Below are positions 40,145 through 50,608 of a stretch of 64,000 nucleotides of DNA, piece by piece. The translations under genes were made by a program, and so were the position numbers. Positions within the stretch are counted from its first letter, which is position 1. Each line of letters starts with the position of its first letter. Source of the stretch: Kalmanozyma brasiliensis GHG001 (lineage: Eukaryota > Basidiomycota > Ustilaginomycetes > Ustilaginales); NCBI RefSeq assembly GCF_000497045.1, contig NW_015961992.1:2259-66258 (forward strand), read 5' to 3'. The notes below the pieces were generated by a model, which worked only from the letters and a program-made list of their open reading frames with translations, was not told the origin of the DNA and did no database searches.

Positions 40145-40917
40145 TCAGACAAACTTGACACCCTCGCCATCCTCCGCTTCACTGCCGGCAAAGATCTGCG
40201 CCTTGCCCTGCGAGCTGAGGTGTTTCAATGCCAGCTTGAGGATGGGCATGGGTAGTTCGTAGAAATCTGTCGTTCATCAGGACCAAGCAGAACGGGTTTA
40301 CATCAGTACAGCTGACCTACGATAGGCTCCATCGTGGGATCGTGGAACAACATACCTTGACTCTCGACCAGCTCTCCCTGATTCAGCTCGAACAGCGTCA
40401 TGATGCTCTTGTTCTGACCGGTGGCCATGACCCATTCGTAGATTGCATCTCCCCACTGTGCTGGCGTCTTCCAGTATATAAACGCCTTTGCGTTGTTCCC
40501 TTGCCCTGCAGCGGCGCTCTTCTTTGCCGTCGTAAGCTGGTCTTCCCACGCGGCGCCCTTGTGTTCGACCAGATCGGCCAGCACGGCTCGTATCGATTCT
40601 GGCGAGAGGGAACGCTGTATCGATGCGTTCGCAAAGAGCGTCTTGTGCGGACTTGACCCAGATGCGTCAGACGCAGAGGGCAGCGGTGAGAGCGAAAAGA
40701 TGCGATGAGAGCGGCAGTAGTCGAGAATGAGAGCGCGCCATTGCGAGAGCTGCTGTGCGCGTGACACAGGGTTGTGCTGGAGAGTGTAGAACGGTGGAAA
40801 GGCGTGGATGGGTGGATAGCGGAAGGTCTTCGGGGCGGTGCTGCTCGATGAGGAGGTGCTTGGATAGGAGGATCCGATGGCCGATGTCGATGCTGACGCT
40901 GTTGCTGTTGCTGCCAT
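40145..40917 (-). CDS. VPS25: ESCRT-II subunit Vps25 (two exons)
   Basis: Exons on the minus strand: 40917-40317 and 40266-40145, giving 240 aa. The PPFYTLQ motif near residues 40-46 matches the PPFF motif that binds Vps22/Vps36. Two winged helices follow: the first about 45-135 (RALILDYCRSHRIF), the second about 145-240 (YWKTPAQWGDAIYEWV, TLFELNQGE). The second exon supplies DFYELPMPILKLALKHL and the terminal GVKFV, which matches other Vps25 C-termini. The donor that keeps the frame is GTCAGC, not the better-looking GTAGGT four bases upstream. If the intron is retained the protein stops after 204 aa, without the end of the second winged helix that contacts Vps20. Confidence 0.9.
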
Positions 40918-41485
40918 GGTGAGAATTATGCTGAGTGATACCTCTCACGCCACTGCTGCTCGTCGGGCCGTTCGCGAAAGACGATCGGATGATGTGCGAT
41001 TCCGCCGATATCTTGTCGTCGGTGGGACCGAAGTGGAGCAAAATGGACGACGGTGATGGTCTGAGCACACCACCAAACAGCGGCGCGTCGGCTCTTTCAA
41101 ATGAGCGAAGGCGAACCCTGAAATCACATCCACGCTTCTTTATGAAGTCGTTTGCTGTTGCCTTGTCACGCGGCAGTGGCTTTCTGCAGCGGCGGACCAA
41201 GATCAGCCAATCAATTTTTATTTCGCTTAAATTTCATCCCACGCCATCCGTCCAGAAGCGGAGTAAAGTGGCAGACTGCTCTCATGCTGCACCAACCGAC
41301 GAGAAGAAGATGAAACGGGGGCGTGCGCTGACCGGCTCCGTTGGCGTCGATTCGGTCAAATTGCAGCAAAGCAAATCCAAATCGCGCATCCACCACCAAC
41401 CAAAGCTTTCCGTTTCTTCTTCTTCTCCCTCTCCATCTATCTTCGTGACTTCACCGTACTTACACGGAGAGGAGAGTCAGCAAAG
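40918..41485. other. Divergent promoter of VPS25 and RXT3
   Basis: Two divergent genes flank 568 bp. A frame open on the plus strand from 40935 to 41741 overlaps the RXT3 start and is not coding-like. The last 90 bp before RXT3 are C/T-rich. Confidence 0.55.
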
Positions 41486-44400
41486 ATGCCACCACCGCCT
41501 CATCACAGTCAGCATCAACAGCAACAACAACAACGATCACCGCCCGGCGGATCTTCCTACAACCCCGCATCCTCACGCAACTATCCCGTCTCGCCATCGG
41601 CCGGCAGTGCTGGCAGCGCCGGTCATCCTCTCCAGCCTCTTCGACCACCCTCGCGCACCTCCTCTGCCATGGATGACCCGTCACGAGATCGCTGGCGCCA
41701 ACCGGGTCCCGGTCCTGCTCCCGCGGGTCGATCCGATGTGATGAACATGAACTCGCTCCTCGGTCCTCCCGGTGCGGCCGACGCGTCCGATCCTCGACAG
41801 CATATGATGTACGACCGCGAACGCGACAATCGAGGCCGCTCCGATCGTGAACGCGAATGGGAATGGGAAAGAGAACGAGAACGCGAGCAATGGGAACGAG
41901 AACGTGAGCGCGATCGAGTACGCAGCTCGGCCGGCGCCTATCCTGGTGGGCCTTCCTCTCGCACTGCCCCGCCGCCGCCACCACCGCATCCCAACGACCG
42001 CCGCTCGCCCATCCCACCCTTCGGCCCCACCAGCCCGTCTTCGCAGTCCGGTCCACCTCGACGCAAGTGGAGCGGCTCTGAGCCGGATGGCGCTTCTGCT
42101 GCTTACCACCGAGAACGCGAATGGGAGCGCGAGAGAGAATACGAGTTCGAACGCGAACGCGAGATGCGATGGAGAGCGTCGCAACGACCTGCAGGTGGTC
42201 CTGACATGCCGCCTTCGCAACACGTTCGAGTGCCCAGTGGCGATATGAGGTACGCTGTCGGTGGTCCAGCACCTGGAATGCCAGGAGAGCCATCTCGCAG
42301 CCCTCGCGAACCGTATGCTTCCTCGCTGCCGCCTCGCCGAAGCCCTATTCCTGGAGGCCGCGCAGGTCCCGTCGGCGGTGGTCGAGGTCGCGAACCCAGC
42401 GCAGACGTTGCGCTCGCAGCCATGGGTCCAGAGAGCTCGCCTCGCCACGCACCCTACCTCGGTGGGCCCTACGACGACCCAAGAGCCGGCTCCATTCCCC
42501 CAGGTCACTCTAGTGGCATGCTTCCACCTGCCGGTCGCTCACCCGAGCGCATGCGCGCTCCTCTCTCCTACGGTCCTTACGACGGACCCATGTCCGAACG
42601 AGAGCTCATGCAGCGCGAACGCGAGCGCACTCGAGAACGCGACATGATGGGCGGCGATCGATACGGTCGTCGCATGCACGAGCCTATGGTCATGGACGAC
42701 CCCTACGACCGGTACGGTCCTCGGGGTCCACCTTCTCTCGGTCCTCCTTCCGCCAAATCTGCCAGCGGTCGACCCTACGACGAGCGTGGACCCCCTCCAC
42801 CTCTTCCTTACCCACCCACCAGCCCAACACAGAGCCGAGACGGCGATCGACGCAAGGACAAACCCAAACCACCTCCCTCGCAGCCCTCGCGCGAGTCCTC
42901 CGTCCCTGCACCCTCCCGTCCCGGCTACGACCGTCCTCCACACTTTGACCACCCGCGCACCGGCCCACCACCCCCCATGGGCAGTGGCAAACTCGAGCCC
43001 TCCCGCCGCGCGCCTCTGTCACCCACAGCCGAACGCGGTGCCCCCTTCCCGCACCGTCCACCGTCCATCCCACCGTACGAGAGGGAGCGTGACCTTGCCC
43101 TTGCGCGCGAACGAGAACTCGAGGCCGAGCACGAAAGGGAGCGTCTTCGTGCAGCCCAACGCGAAGCCCGCGAACGCGAACTCGAGCTCGAGCGCGAACG
43201 AGAACGACTCCTCCTCGAAGAGCAGGCACGACAACGCGAGCTCGAGCTGGAGCGCGAGGCGCGCGAACGCGAGGAGAAGGAACGCGAACGACGCGAGCGA
43301 CGACGCGAGAAGCAAGCTGAAAAGCAGGCCGCTCTGGAGCGTGAGAGGGAGTTCGCCGCCGCCACAGCGATGCCAAGCATGGAGGAGGCGTTGATCGCGA
43401 CCGCGCAGCAGGCGGCGGCGGTACAGGGGAGACCGCCGATGTTGGCTGATTTTCATGCGGCCGCGCAGGCGATCGGGTGGCCGCCGGGGGTGCCGTTGCC
43501 TGCGGGACTGTTTGCTGCGCAGGAGCAGCAGCCGCACGTGGTGAGGGATCCGAACGCGGGCCCGAGGGTAGACAGCGAGCCCGTGTGGTTGTACTTGGAG
43601 CTGTGTGAGCGGGATGAATCGGTGAGGAGGGCAGAACGGTTGCCGCTCGACGCGGAGGAGTCGAAGGATCCCGTCGCTGCTGGTGACGCTGAGCAGGAGG
43701 GCGAAAAGACTGCACAACCTGCTGTCGAATCACCAGCAGAAGCGCCATCGGCACCCACTACGGACACCCCGATCGTCCCAACGCCCCTCGACCCGCTACC
43801 ACGCCACCTGATCGGAATGGACAAAGGCCGTCCCGTCCGACACCTCGGCTCCTTCGCATACGACCCCACCGTCGACCCCCTCTTCCCTGCCGAGCTCCTC
43901 GCACGCAACGTCGGCTCCACGTTGGAAGTCCGCATCCCGGGAACACTGCTCAGTTCAGCCGGCGAAGGCCCGCGATGGGACGCTTATCACAATCTCGAAC
44001 GCGACTGCCTGGCGCGGTGCGAGGTGGGCGATCCGCTCAAGGACCGATTGGATGGCCCACGTGGCACCCTTGCGCTCAACGGCGCAGGTAACGGATGGAA
44101 ACTCGGTTGGAGGGGCAAGGAGCACGCCAGGATGAGTCTGGAGATGCGTATTGAGGAGCGGGTCGCCGAAGGACAGCTGTTCGGCTCTGCACCCGCTTCG
44201 AACCCACCATCTGAGGAGTCGTCGGAGAAACAGCCGGAGGGGGAGAGTGGCGCAGGCTCACCATGGCGTTTCTGGCGACTCAATCCGTTGCTGCGGCGCA
44301 AGCTGTGGGGCACAGACGTGTACACGGACGACTCGGACGTGTTGGCCATGTGCGTCCATGCGGGCTGGGTGGAAGGGCCAAGTCTCGAGTCGGAAGGCAT

Positions 44401-44857
44401 TCCGGCATGGGTGCCGCCCGGACGCGCGGCCAGGGCGTGGACCGGTCTCACCCCTCCCACGCCCACAGCGAAGCAGGAGCCAGGAAAGGCGGGCAGGCCG
44501 TGCGATCTCAGCGTGATCCTACGCATCGCACCCAAGCTCATCGCCTACAAGGGCTGTCAGCGCGGCGGCATCAAGTCTAGGTCCTGGGGCAACTCGCACG
44601 ATGGCGTCAGTCTGGTCGTGGAAAGTGTCGAGCTGAAGCAGCCGGGCTATGCCCAGGGCAAGGGGAGGAGGAGTGCCAAGGGCCGGATCGATCAGCTGGC
44701 CGCGTACAGGTGTGTGGTAGAGGGCACGGTGGTGAAGCGGGATAAAGAGGGACTGGAGAAGGTGTTGCGAGAGACACAGATGGTACGCCTGGGGGACGTC
44801 GTTAAGGAGCTCCAAGGGAAGGAGGGGAAGAGGCTCTTTTGGGAGGTCGAGACGTGA
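41486..44857 (+). CDS. RXT3: Rxt3, subunit of the Rpd3L histone deacetylase complex
   Basis: Intronless, 1123 aa. The N-terminal 650 residues are low-complexity: Gln, Pro, Ser and Arg-rich tracts with several Glu/Arg runs, the longest (about 531-630) being nearly pure Arg, Glu, Leu and Ala. The C-terminal 310 residues carry the Rxt3 domain: GSTLEVRIPG (about 805) opens it, and LWGTDVYTDDSDVLAM (about 940) and CVHAGW form its most conserved part, then ILRIAPKLIAYKG, and it ends near WEVET. In yeast Rxt3 is a member of the large Rpd3 deacetylase complex acting on gene promoters. Fungal orthologues in other basidiomycetes also have long N-terminal extensions, but this one is much larger than the yeast protein. 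Confidence 0.9.
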   Translation: MPPPPHHSQHQQQQQQRSPPGGSSYNPASSRNYPVSPSAGSAGSAGHPLQPLRPPSRTSSAMDDPSRDRWRQPGPGPAPAGRSDVMNMNSLLGPPGAADASDPRQHMMYDRERDNRGRSDREREWEWEREREREQWERERERDRVRSSAGAYPGGPSSRTAPPPPPPHPNDRRSPIPPFGPTSPSSQSGPPRRKWSGSEPDGASAAYHREREWEREREYEFEREREMRWRASQRPAGGPDMPPSQHVRVPSGDMRYAVGGPAPGMPGEPSRSPREPYASSLPPRRSPIPGGRAGPVGGGRGREPSADVALAAMGPESSPRHAPYLGGPYDDPRAGSIPPGHSSGMLPPAGRSPERMRAPLSYGPYDGPMSERELMQRERERTRERDMMGGDRYGRRMHEPMVMDDPYDRYGPRGPPSLGPPSAKSASGRPYDERGPPPPLPYPPTSPTQSRDGDRRKDKPKPPPSQPSRESSVPAPSRPGYDRPPHFDHPRTGPPPPMGSGKLEPSRRAPLSPTAERGAPFPHRPPSIPPYERERDLALARERELEAEHERERLRAAQREARERELELERERERLLLEEQARQRELELEREAREREEKERERRERRREKQAEKQAALEREREFAAATAMPSMEEALIATAQQAAAVQGRPPMLADFHAAAQAIGWPPGVPLPAGLFAAQEQQPHVVRDPNAGPRVDSEPVWLYLELCERDESVRRAERLPLDAEESKDPVAAGDAEQEGEKTAQPAVESPAEAPSAPTTDTPIVPTPLDPLPRHLIGMDKGRPVRHLGSFAYDPTVDPLFPAELLARNVGSTLEVRIPGTLLSSAGEGPRWDAYHNLERDCLARCEVGDPLKDRLDGPRGTLALNGAGNGWKLGWRGKEHARMSLEMRIEERVAEGQLFGSAPASNPPSEESSEKQPEGESGAGSPWRFWRLNPLLRRKLWGTDVYTDDSDVLAMCVHAGWVEGPSLESEGIPAWVPPGRAARAWTGLTPPTPTAKQEPGKAGRPCDLSVILRIAPKLIAYKGCQRGGIKSRSWGNSHDGVSLVVESVELKQPGYAQGKGRRSAKGRIDQLAAYRCVVEGTVVKRDKEGLEKVLRETQMVRLGDVVKELQGKEGKRLFWEVET

Positions 44858-46172
44858 GCCCTCGTGCAGCTCACCGGCGACAGTCAGACGCAATTCAACG
44901 GAATCACAACATCCACAAGATGAATCTGCCGAACCATGAATGTCAGACGATGCAGACGATGACAAGGATGCTGTCGTCTTTGAGTGATGATGGACCATAA
45001 ACGTGAGGCGTGGGAAACAACGTCCCGCTTGAGGACGAAGAGTGGATGGCTCGTGTTCCTGAGGGGGCCTACCCAACTTCTCTCCCTCGCCGTGACTATT
45101 GTTGAGCACAGCTTCAGAAACACAGGCGCTCGTGAGGCTGCTGCGAGGAAGTACTTCGGCTTTGTCGCTGTGGCTACCGTCGAATGTCGGCAGCAAATCA
45201 TTTTCCCGGCGGAACATCTGATCGCAATCACGAGAGTGACATGCCGCGGCCAATGCGGTGGATAGTCTGTGACAACGAGCGGGGGGGAGGAGGCCGGCAA
45301 TCTCGACGGAACAGGAATCCCATGTCTGCATGAACAGAAGGTCACGAGGTCGACCGGAGAGAATACCACAGAAGCACATCAAAGGGTGGGACAACAAAAG
45401 CAAGGATTCGGCGTTTTCGCCTTGAACGCCATGCTCGCTTAGATGCTAGCAAGCGAGGCAGTCTTTTGCGCAACGCGATTGACATGCTGCTCGCTACGCG
45501 ACGGTCGCTCAACAGCTCGACCGGCGATCGCACACACGGCGAGCGCGGCAATCTTCCTTCCGTCGCCCCCTCCTGCGGCTCGCTTAAACTTGTGTGCGGA
45601 GTATCAAAACGAGGATTCAAATCGAAAAAGGTCCGCTGCTCCATGCCTTCCTTGACAGCTGATTGGCTTCTTTTTGCGCTTCTTTGCCCATTGTTGTCCA
45701 TTCGAATGGTCTTCGGTCGTGCGTCCGATGCTCGACAGAGTGCGTAGTGACCTTCAGAGATTCGATGTCGCCTGTGATGGCTGTGAACGAGCCTCGATAT
45801 GGCTGAGGTCCTGCGACTCGTTGCGTTGCTGGTGCGTCTTTGCGTTCCCCCTCGCTTGACGTGTCTGTCCGAGACCATGCAGACCTCGCCACAGACGAGT
45901 GCCCACCCGTTCTTCGTCCAATCGAACCTCGCACTTCTAACGAGAACTCGGCAAGTGATTTGAGCGACCCCTGAGCCCTTCTTTGAGCCCTTGCGTGCCG
46001 TAGCCGATCTGCAATCTCTGGAGTCTCCGTGGGGCACCGGACGCCACCTCTGGAGCGAGATGGCATGTTGTCTCTCTGAATGTGCTCCCTTTGCCCTCTC
46101 AGAGACAAACATAAATACAGGCCGTCCTTCGATAGCTCGCTACGTCCCTGCATCCGCACGACGTCCAACCCT

Positions 46173-46206
<34 letters not shown>
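44858..46206. other. Intergenic upstream of the sugar transporter, ending in a C tract
   Basis: There is no gene I can support; frames up to 256 codons on the minus strand have no domain. An ATAAATA box lies at 46111-46117 on the plus strand. The interval ends with a run of 33 C residues (46174-46206) at the edge of the assembly gap. Confidence 0.5.
46111..46117 (+). promoter_or_regulatory. TATA-like box of the sugar transporter gene
   Basis: ATAAATA precedes the C tract and gap by about 60 bp. Transcription would then start near 46140-46150, and the start codon must lie inside or very close to the missing segment. Confidence 0.35.
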
Positions 46207-46224
46207 NNNNNNNNNNNNNNNNNN
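46174..46224. other. Poly-C tract (33 nt) followed by an assembly gap of 18 N
   Basis: The bases 46174-46206 are all C and 46207-46224 are N. This is most likely a homopolymer that blocked sequencing, with an N block of arbitrary or estimated length. It falls where the N-terminus of the sugar transporter should be. Confidence 0.95.
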
Positions 46225-47978
46225 GCTCACGGCACTCGCCTGTACCGGCGGTCTGCTGTTTGGCTTTGACATCTCGTCCATGTCGGCCATTATCTCTTCG
46301 CCCAACTATCTGGTCTACTTTGGTGACGCTGCCAACACTGTCGAGTGTGCTGACCGTCCTGGCGCGCTCTGCAACCCTGGTCCCAGCGCTGATGTGCAAG
46401 GTGGTATCACTGCCTCTATGGCCGGTGGCTCTTTCATCGCCTCGCTCTTTTCTGGTATCATTGCCGACCGTTACGGCCGTCGTTACGCCATCTTTCTCGG
46501 TTGCATCTTCTGGGTGATCGGTTCCATCCTCACTTGCGCCGTGCAGAACATTGCCATGCTCATTGTCGGTCGTATCTTCAACGGCATGTGTGTCGGTCTC
46601 TGCTCTGCTCAAGTTCCGGTCTATCTCTCGGAGCTCTCGCCTTCTCGCATTCGTGGTCGTCTCGTCGGTTGCCAGCAGTGGGCCATCACATGGGGTATCT
46701 GCATCTTCTTCTTCATTTGCTACGGCTGCTCCTTCATCGGCAATCGCATCGGTGGCGAGCAAGACGGTCGAGGCACTGCCACCTTCCGTGCGCCATGGGG
46801 CATCCAGATGATCCCCGCCATTATCCTCATGGCTCTCGTACCCATGATGCCTGAGTCTCCACGCTGGCTCATCGCTCAGGGTCGCAAGGAGGAGGCGCTC
46901 GAGATCTTGGCTCAAGTCCACGCCGCTGGCGATCAAGAGTCGCCCCTCGTCATGGCAGAGTTCCGTGAGATCGTCCAAAACATCGACGAGAGCTCCGGCG
47001 AGGGCTCAGGGTACACGGACCTCTTCAGGAACGGCAACGCTTGGCGCACCCACATCGCCATGTTCACGCAAATTTGGAGCCAGCTCACAGGAGTAAGTTC
47101 ACGGATCCCCGCCTTTTTTTTTTCCATCGCTTGTTTTTGGTTCCTCGTCGTCACACATCGAATGCCATGCTCACCATCATCTGTTCCTTCTCCCTCCTTC
47201 GACATCGCACTCAAAATCACCATCTTTGCGTTTTGATCTACTCCAGATGAACGTCATGATGTACTATTTGAGCTATGTGTTCCAAATGGCGGGCATCAGC
47301 GGCAACATTGCGCTTATCAGCAACGGCATCCAGTACGTGATCAACGTGGCGATGACGGTTCCAGCTTTGCTGTACGTGGATCGATGGGGACGACGACCTA
47401 CGCTGCTGGTCGGCTCAACGTTGATGGCCATCTGGCTGTTTGCCGTTGCTGGACTGATGGCTTCTCACGGCCACTACTATCCGGATTCGGGCAACGCTGT
47501 TGTTCGATGGAAAGTCGAAGGACCTGCCTCCAAGGCCGTCATTGCGTGCTCGTACCTGTTTGTCGCCTCGTTCGCGCCGACCTGGGGCCCTGTCTCCTGG
47601 ATCTATGTCCCGGAGCTCTTCGGAAACCGTCTCCGTGGCAAATCCAACTCGGTCTCCACCGCAAGCAACTGGGCCTTCAACTTTGCCCTTGGCTACTTCG
47701 TCCCCCCTGCTTTCCACAACATCCAGTGGAAGAGCTACATCATCTTCGGCTGCTTTGCGATGGCCATGACGGTCCACGTCTTCTTGGCTTTCCCCGAAAC
47801 CGCGGGTAAGACGCTCGAGGAGGTCGACGAGATCTTCCAGTCCGGCGTGCCCGCCTGGAAGACCAGGGCGGGATCGACAAAGTTGCCCGCAGACGTCGAG
47901 GCCGTCAAGGTCCAGTACGCCCAACATGTCGCTACCCCAGACAGCGCATCGGCCGACGAAAAGGAACTCAAGGCTTAG
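46225..47978 (+). CDS. MFS hexose-type sugar transporter, 5' end lost in the gap (two exons visible)
   Basis: Visible exons 46225-47092 and 47247-47978 (GTAAGT...TCCAG, phase 0) encode 532 residues. The first readable residues are LTALACTGGLLFGFDISSM, the first membrane helix of sugar porters, so only a short N-terminus (about 15-30 residues) is missing. Signatures: ADRYGRRYAIFLG, PESPRWL after helix 6, QLTGMNVMMYYL across the junction, DRWGRRPTLLVG, and an FPETAGKTLEEVD stretch after helix 12. Twelve helices are expected. This is a proton-coupled or facilitative hexose transporter of the plasma membrane; which sugar is not visible. Convergent with DBP9, stop codons 164 bp apart. Confidence 0.88.
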
Positions 47979-48142
47979 TTTCGACATCGCACTGCTTCGC
48001 TCCATCGATTCCACACATCTCTCATTGTCGAATGGCGATGTCACCCAGACACGAGCTTGTTGCTATCGCAGAGAACGATGATGCATTGAACGAGTAAAGT
48101 GATCTGAATTCCATCGTCCGTGTCTGGTGCAGATACGACCTT

Positions 48143-50167
48143 CTACTTCTTGGCAAATTTGCGCAGAGGGTCGACCTTCTTCTTCCCCCTTGCCGCCGTT
48201 GCACCTTTGCCAGTCGAGCTCCTCCCTTTCCCCTTGCCCTTGCCGTTCTTGCCCTTCCCACCGTCCACCTTGTTCTTCGGCACGTAGCCCTTGTACGTGT
48301 CTCCCCTGGTGAGCTTCGCTCCTGGGTTAATGATCTTCGGCACCAAATACTGGGGCACATGCTTGAGATGGCTCTGCTGCGCGCGCGTGCCGAGCAACGC
48401 CTTGTCGTGCTGCAAAAAAGCCAGGTCGTCCGGATGATCCTCGAAGTGCGACTGCAGCTTTGTCGAAGTGAGGATCTCGTTCTTCAACTCCTTGATGCGC
48501 GCCTCGCGGATAAGGGCTTTGGTGATCGACTTGAGCGTGTCCGTGACACGATACCTGAACCCAGAGACGGAGGTCGAGTCGTAGTTCCACTCTTGCAGCG
48601 GACCACCGATGAGCGAGGAGGACGAGGTGCGCGTGAGCTGCTTGAACACCGACTCGTCGTACCGCGTAGTCGGGCAGGTGAGGTACTTTGATCGACCAAC
48701 TTCGGCGGAGGGGACGACGAATGAGAGCGCTGTACCTGAGGCACCTCCTCGTGCAGTTCGACCGACTCGGTGAATGTACGAATCGACGCTGGTGGGCAGG
48801 TCAAAGTTGATGACGCACGAGACGTTGACAAAGTCAACACCGCGAGAGACGCCGTATTCGTTGGACGCGTTCTTGCCCTTTTTGCGCTTGTTCTTGGACT
48901 TCTTGCTCGACGCAGGCGCTTCCGAGGTGGATTTGCGTTTCTTTCCAGTGCCCTCTTCACCGGCCTCCTCCCCTGCCTCGTCGTCTTCGGCAGCTACCTC
49001 CGCGTCCTCCGGCCCATCCTCCTCTGGCTGCGCGCTCAGACCCGTCGGCTCGTCTGTAGCAACAATGTAATCGAACCTCCCCTTGTTGAACTCCTCGACG
49101 ATGCTGTACCTCGAATTGATCGGCAGCTCGGCGTTGAGCACGCATGCCCGCAAGCCAAACTTCTCCAGGAACAGCTTCAGTCGATACCCGCGCTCGAGCT
49201 CGTTGACGAACAATATCGCTTTGCCCCTGATCAGCTTGAGCTTGAGGATGACGTACACCAACAGAAACTTGTCCTCTTCGGTCGTCTTGGTGTAGAACTG
49301 GACGAGGTTCGAGCCGGATGCTGCCTCGTCGTCTTCGTTTAGCTTGAGGATGACTGGGTTGCGGAGGAGCAAGCCCTTCAACTTGGACACGTCCGAGGTC
49401 ATAGTTGCCGACATGAGGAAGGACTGGAAGTGCGATGGTAGGAAGTTGCCGCTAAGGAGCGATTTGACGTCCGAATCGTGACCGTAGGAGAGGATGAGAT
49501 CCGCCTCATCAATCGCTAGCGACTCCATGCCGCTCTTGAGGTCCAACGAGCCGTTCTGCAGGTAATTGAGTGCTTTTGATGGTGTGGCGATCACGACGTC
49601 AGGCTTCTCGCTGAGCAACAAGCGCTGCACCTTCTCAGATGCCTCTCTCGCCACATTGACCAGTCGCACGTCGTCCCTCACGTACTCGATGATCGCCGAG
49701 AGATGTCTGAACACCTGCTCGGCCAGCTCCCTGGTCGGCACCAACACTAGCGCCCTCGTCAACTGATGCTTCGTATCCGACTTGGCGACTGCATTCTTCG
49801 CATCGAGCACCTTCTGCAACAGCGGCAGTCCGTAAGCTAGTGTCTTGCCCGAGCCGGTGCGAGCTCTCGCGAGCACGTCCTTGCCAGCGAGTGCGAGTGG
49901 GATGGCCTTTTGCTGGATTGGTGTTGGAATGCCGAAGCCAAGATCGGCGAGCGCACGCAGAAGACGCGGATCGAGAATGTGCGAGAAGACGTTGAAGCCG
50001 AGTCGTTCTGCGTCTTCTTGTGTGGGCAGCTCGATGCCGTGCTTTGTGGCGAGGGAGGAGGCGGAGTTGGTTGAGCCGTTGGGGGTCGATGCGGTCGTTG
50101 TCGAGCCAGATTTGGCTGGTGGCAGCAGCGAGTCTGCTTTGACTTTGGATGATGATGCCTCCGACAT
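48143..50167 (-). CDS. DBP9: DEAD-box RNA helicase Dbp9 (DDX56), 60S ribosome assembly
   Basis: Intronless, 674 aa. Helicase motifs in order: Q motif PTPIQQKA (about 80), motif I ARTGSGKT, Ia [21 protein letters not shown], and motif [12 protein letters not shown]. In the second RecA lobe an acidic/basic insert of about 75 residues separates VATDE from RGVDF; this insert is characteristic of Dbp9. The C-terminus is a Lys/Gly-rich tail ([13 protein letters not shown]). Yeast Dbp9 is a nucleolar helicase needed for 27S pre-rRNA processing and is reported to unwind RNA and DNA. The gene shares a divergent promoter with the U2AF small subunit gene. Confidence 0.94.
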   Translation of the reverse strand: MSEASSSKVKADSLLPPAKSGSTTTASTPNGSTNSASSLATKHGIELPTQEDAERLGFNVFSHILDPRLLRALADLGFGIPTPIQQKAIPLALAGKDVLARARTGSGKTLAYGLPLLQKVLDAKNAVAKSDTKHQLTRALVLVPTRELAEQVFRHLSAIIEYVRDDVRLVNVAREASEKVQRLLLSEKPDVVIATPSKALNYLQNGSLDLKSGMESLAIDEADLILSYGHDSDVKSLLSGNFLPSHFQSFLMSATMTSDVSKLKGLLLRNPVILKLNEDDEAASGSNLVQFYTKTTEEDKFLLVYVILKLKLIRGKAILFVNELERGYRLKLFLEKFGLRACVLNAELPINSRYSIVEEFNKGRFDYIVATDEPTGLSAQPEEDGPEDAEVAAEDDEAGEEAGEEGTGKKRKSTSEAPASSKKSKNKRKKGKNASNEYGVSRGVDFVNVSCVINFDLPTSVDSYIHRVGRTARGGASGTALSFVVPSAEVGRSKYLTCPTTRYDESVFKQLTRTSSSSLIGGPLQEWNYDSTSVSGFRYRVTDTLKSITKALIREARIKELKNEILTSTKLQSHFEDHPDDLAFLQHDKALLGTRAQQSHLKHVPQYLVPKIINPGAKLTRGDTYKGYVPKNKVDGGKGKNGKGKGKGRSSTGKGATAARGKKKVDPLRKFAKK

Positions 50168-50608
50168 ATTGTCCTAGCCAACGGGGGTGGTGGGTAGCGT
50201 GGGTGCAGGAAGGAAGCCCGACCGGCGAGAAGCAGGACCCTTCAGCGTCTGGCTCTCGAAAAATTTCCAAGGCTGCTCGGCACACGGAAAACGCCTAAAA
50301 AAAGTTGGTGGAGTTCTCAAAACATTCTTACCGGCCGACAGACTGCGAAGGGGCTCAGCAGTTTGGACCCTTTCTCCAAGGCTCGTTGCGCTTTTCGACA
50401 CGAACACCTTCTTCCTGCATTCCTCACGCAGCAGCAGCAGCAGCAGTCTTGCTCAACCAACATCATCAGCGCCACCTTCAACACGACCAAGCGCAGCTCC
50501 AGCACCCGTGACGACCCATCAATCATCATCGCAGTGGCACACACCCTACGGCGCCGTTTGCGATCCTCGCCAACCCAAGGTAATCACATACCCGCATCGC
50601 CGTCCAAC
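50168..50608. other. Divergent promoter of DBP9 and U2AF35, with a GCA repeat
   Basis: The plus-strand frame of U2AF35 is open back to 50363 but its conserved start is at 50609. The leader contains six GCA triplets (50428-50445). Some of this may be 5' UTR intron; GGTAATCAC at 50579 is a possible donor. Confidence 0.55.

Noticed and set aside
42690..43754. 354-codon minus-strand frame over RXT3
   Set aside because: Arg/Pro/Val-rich shadow of the Arg/Glu-rich RXT3 segment, without domain.
46174..46206. C tract as an i-motif/G-quadruplex regulatory element
   Set aside because: It abuts an N gap, so a sequencing or assembly artefact is more likely than a functional structure.
45617..46978. 453-codon minus-strand frame spanning the N gap
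   Set aside because: It runs through undefined bases and the poly-G complement, antisense to the sugar transporter.
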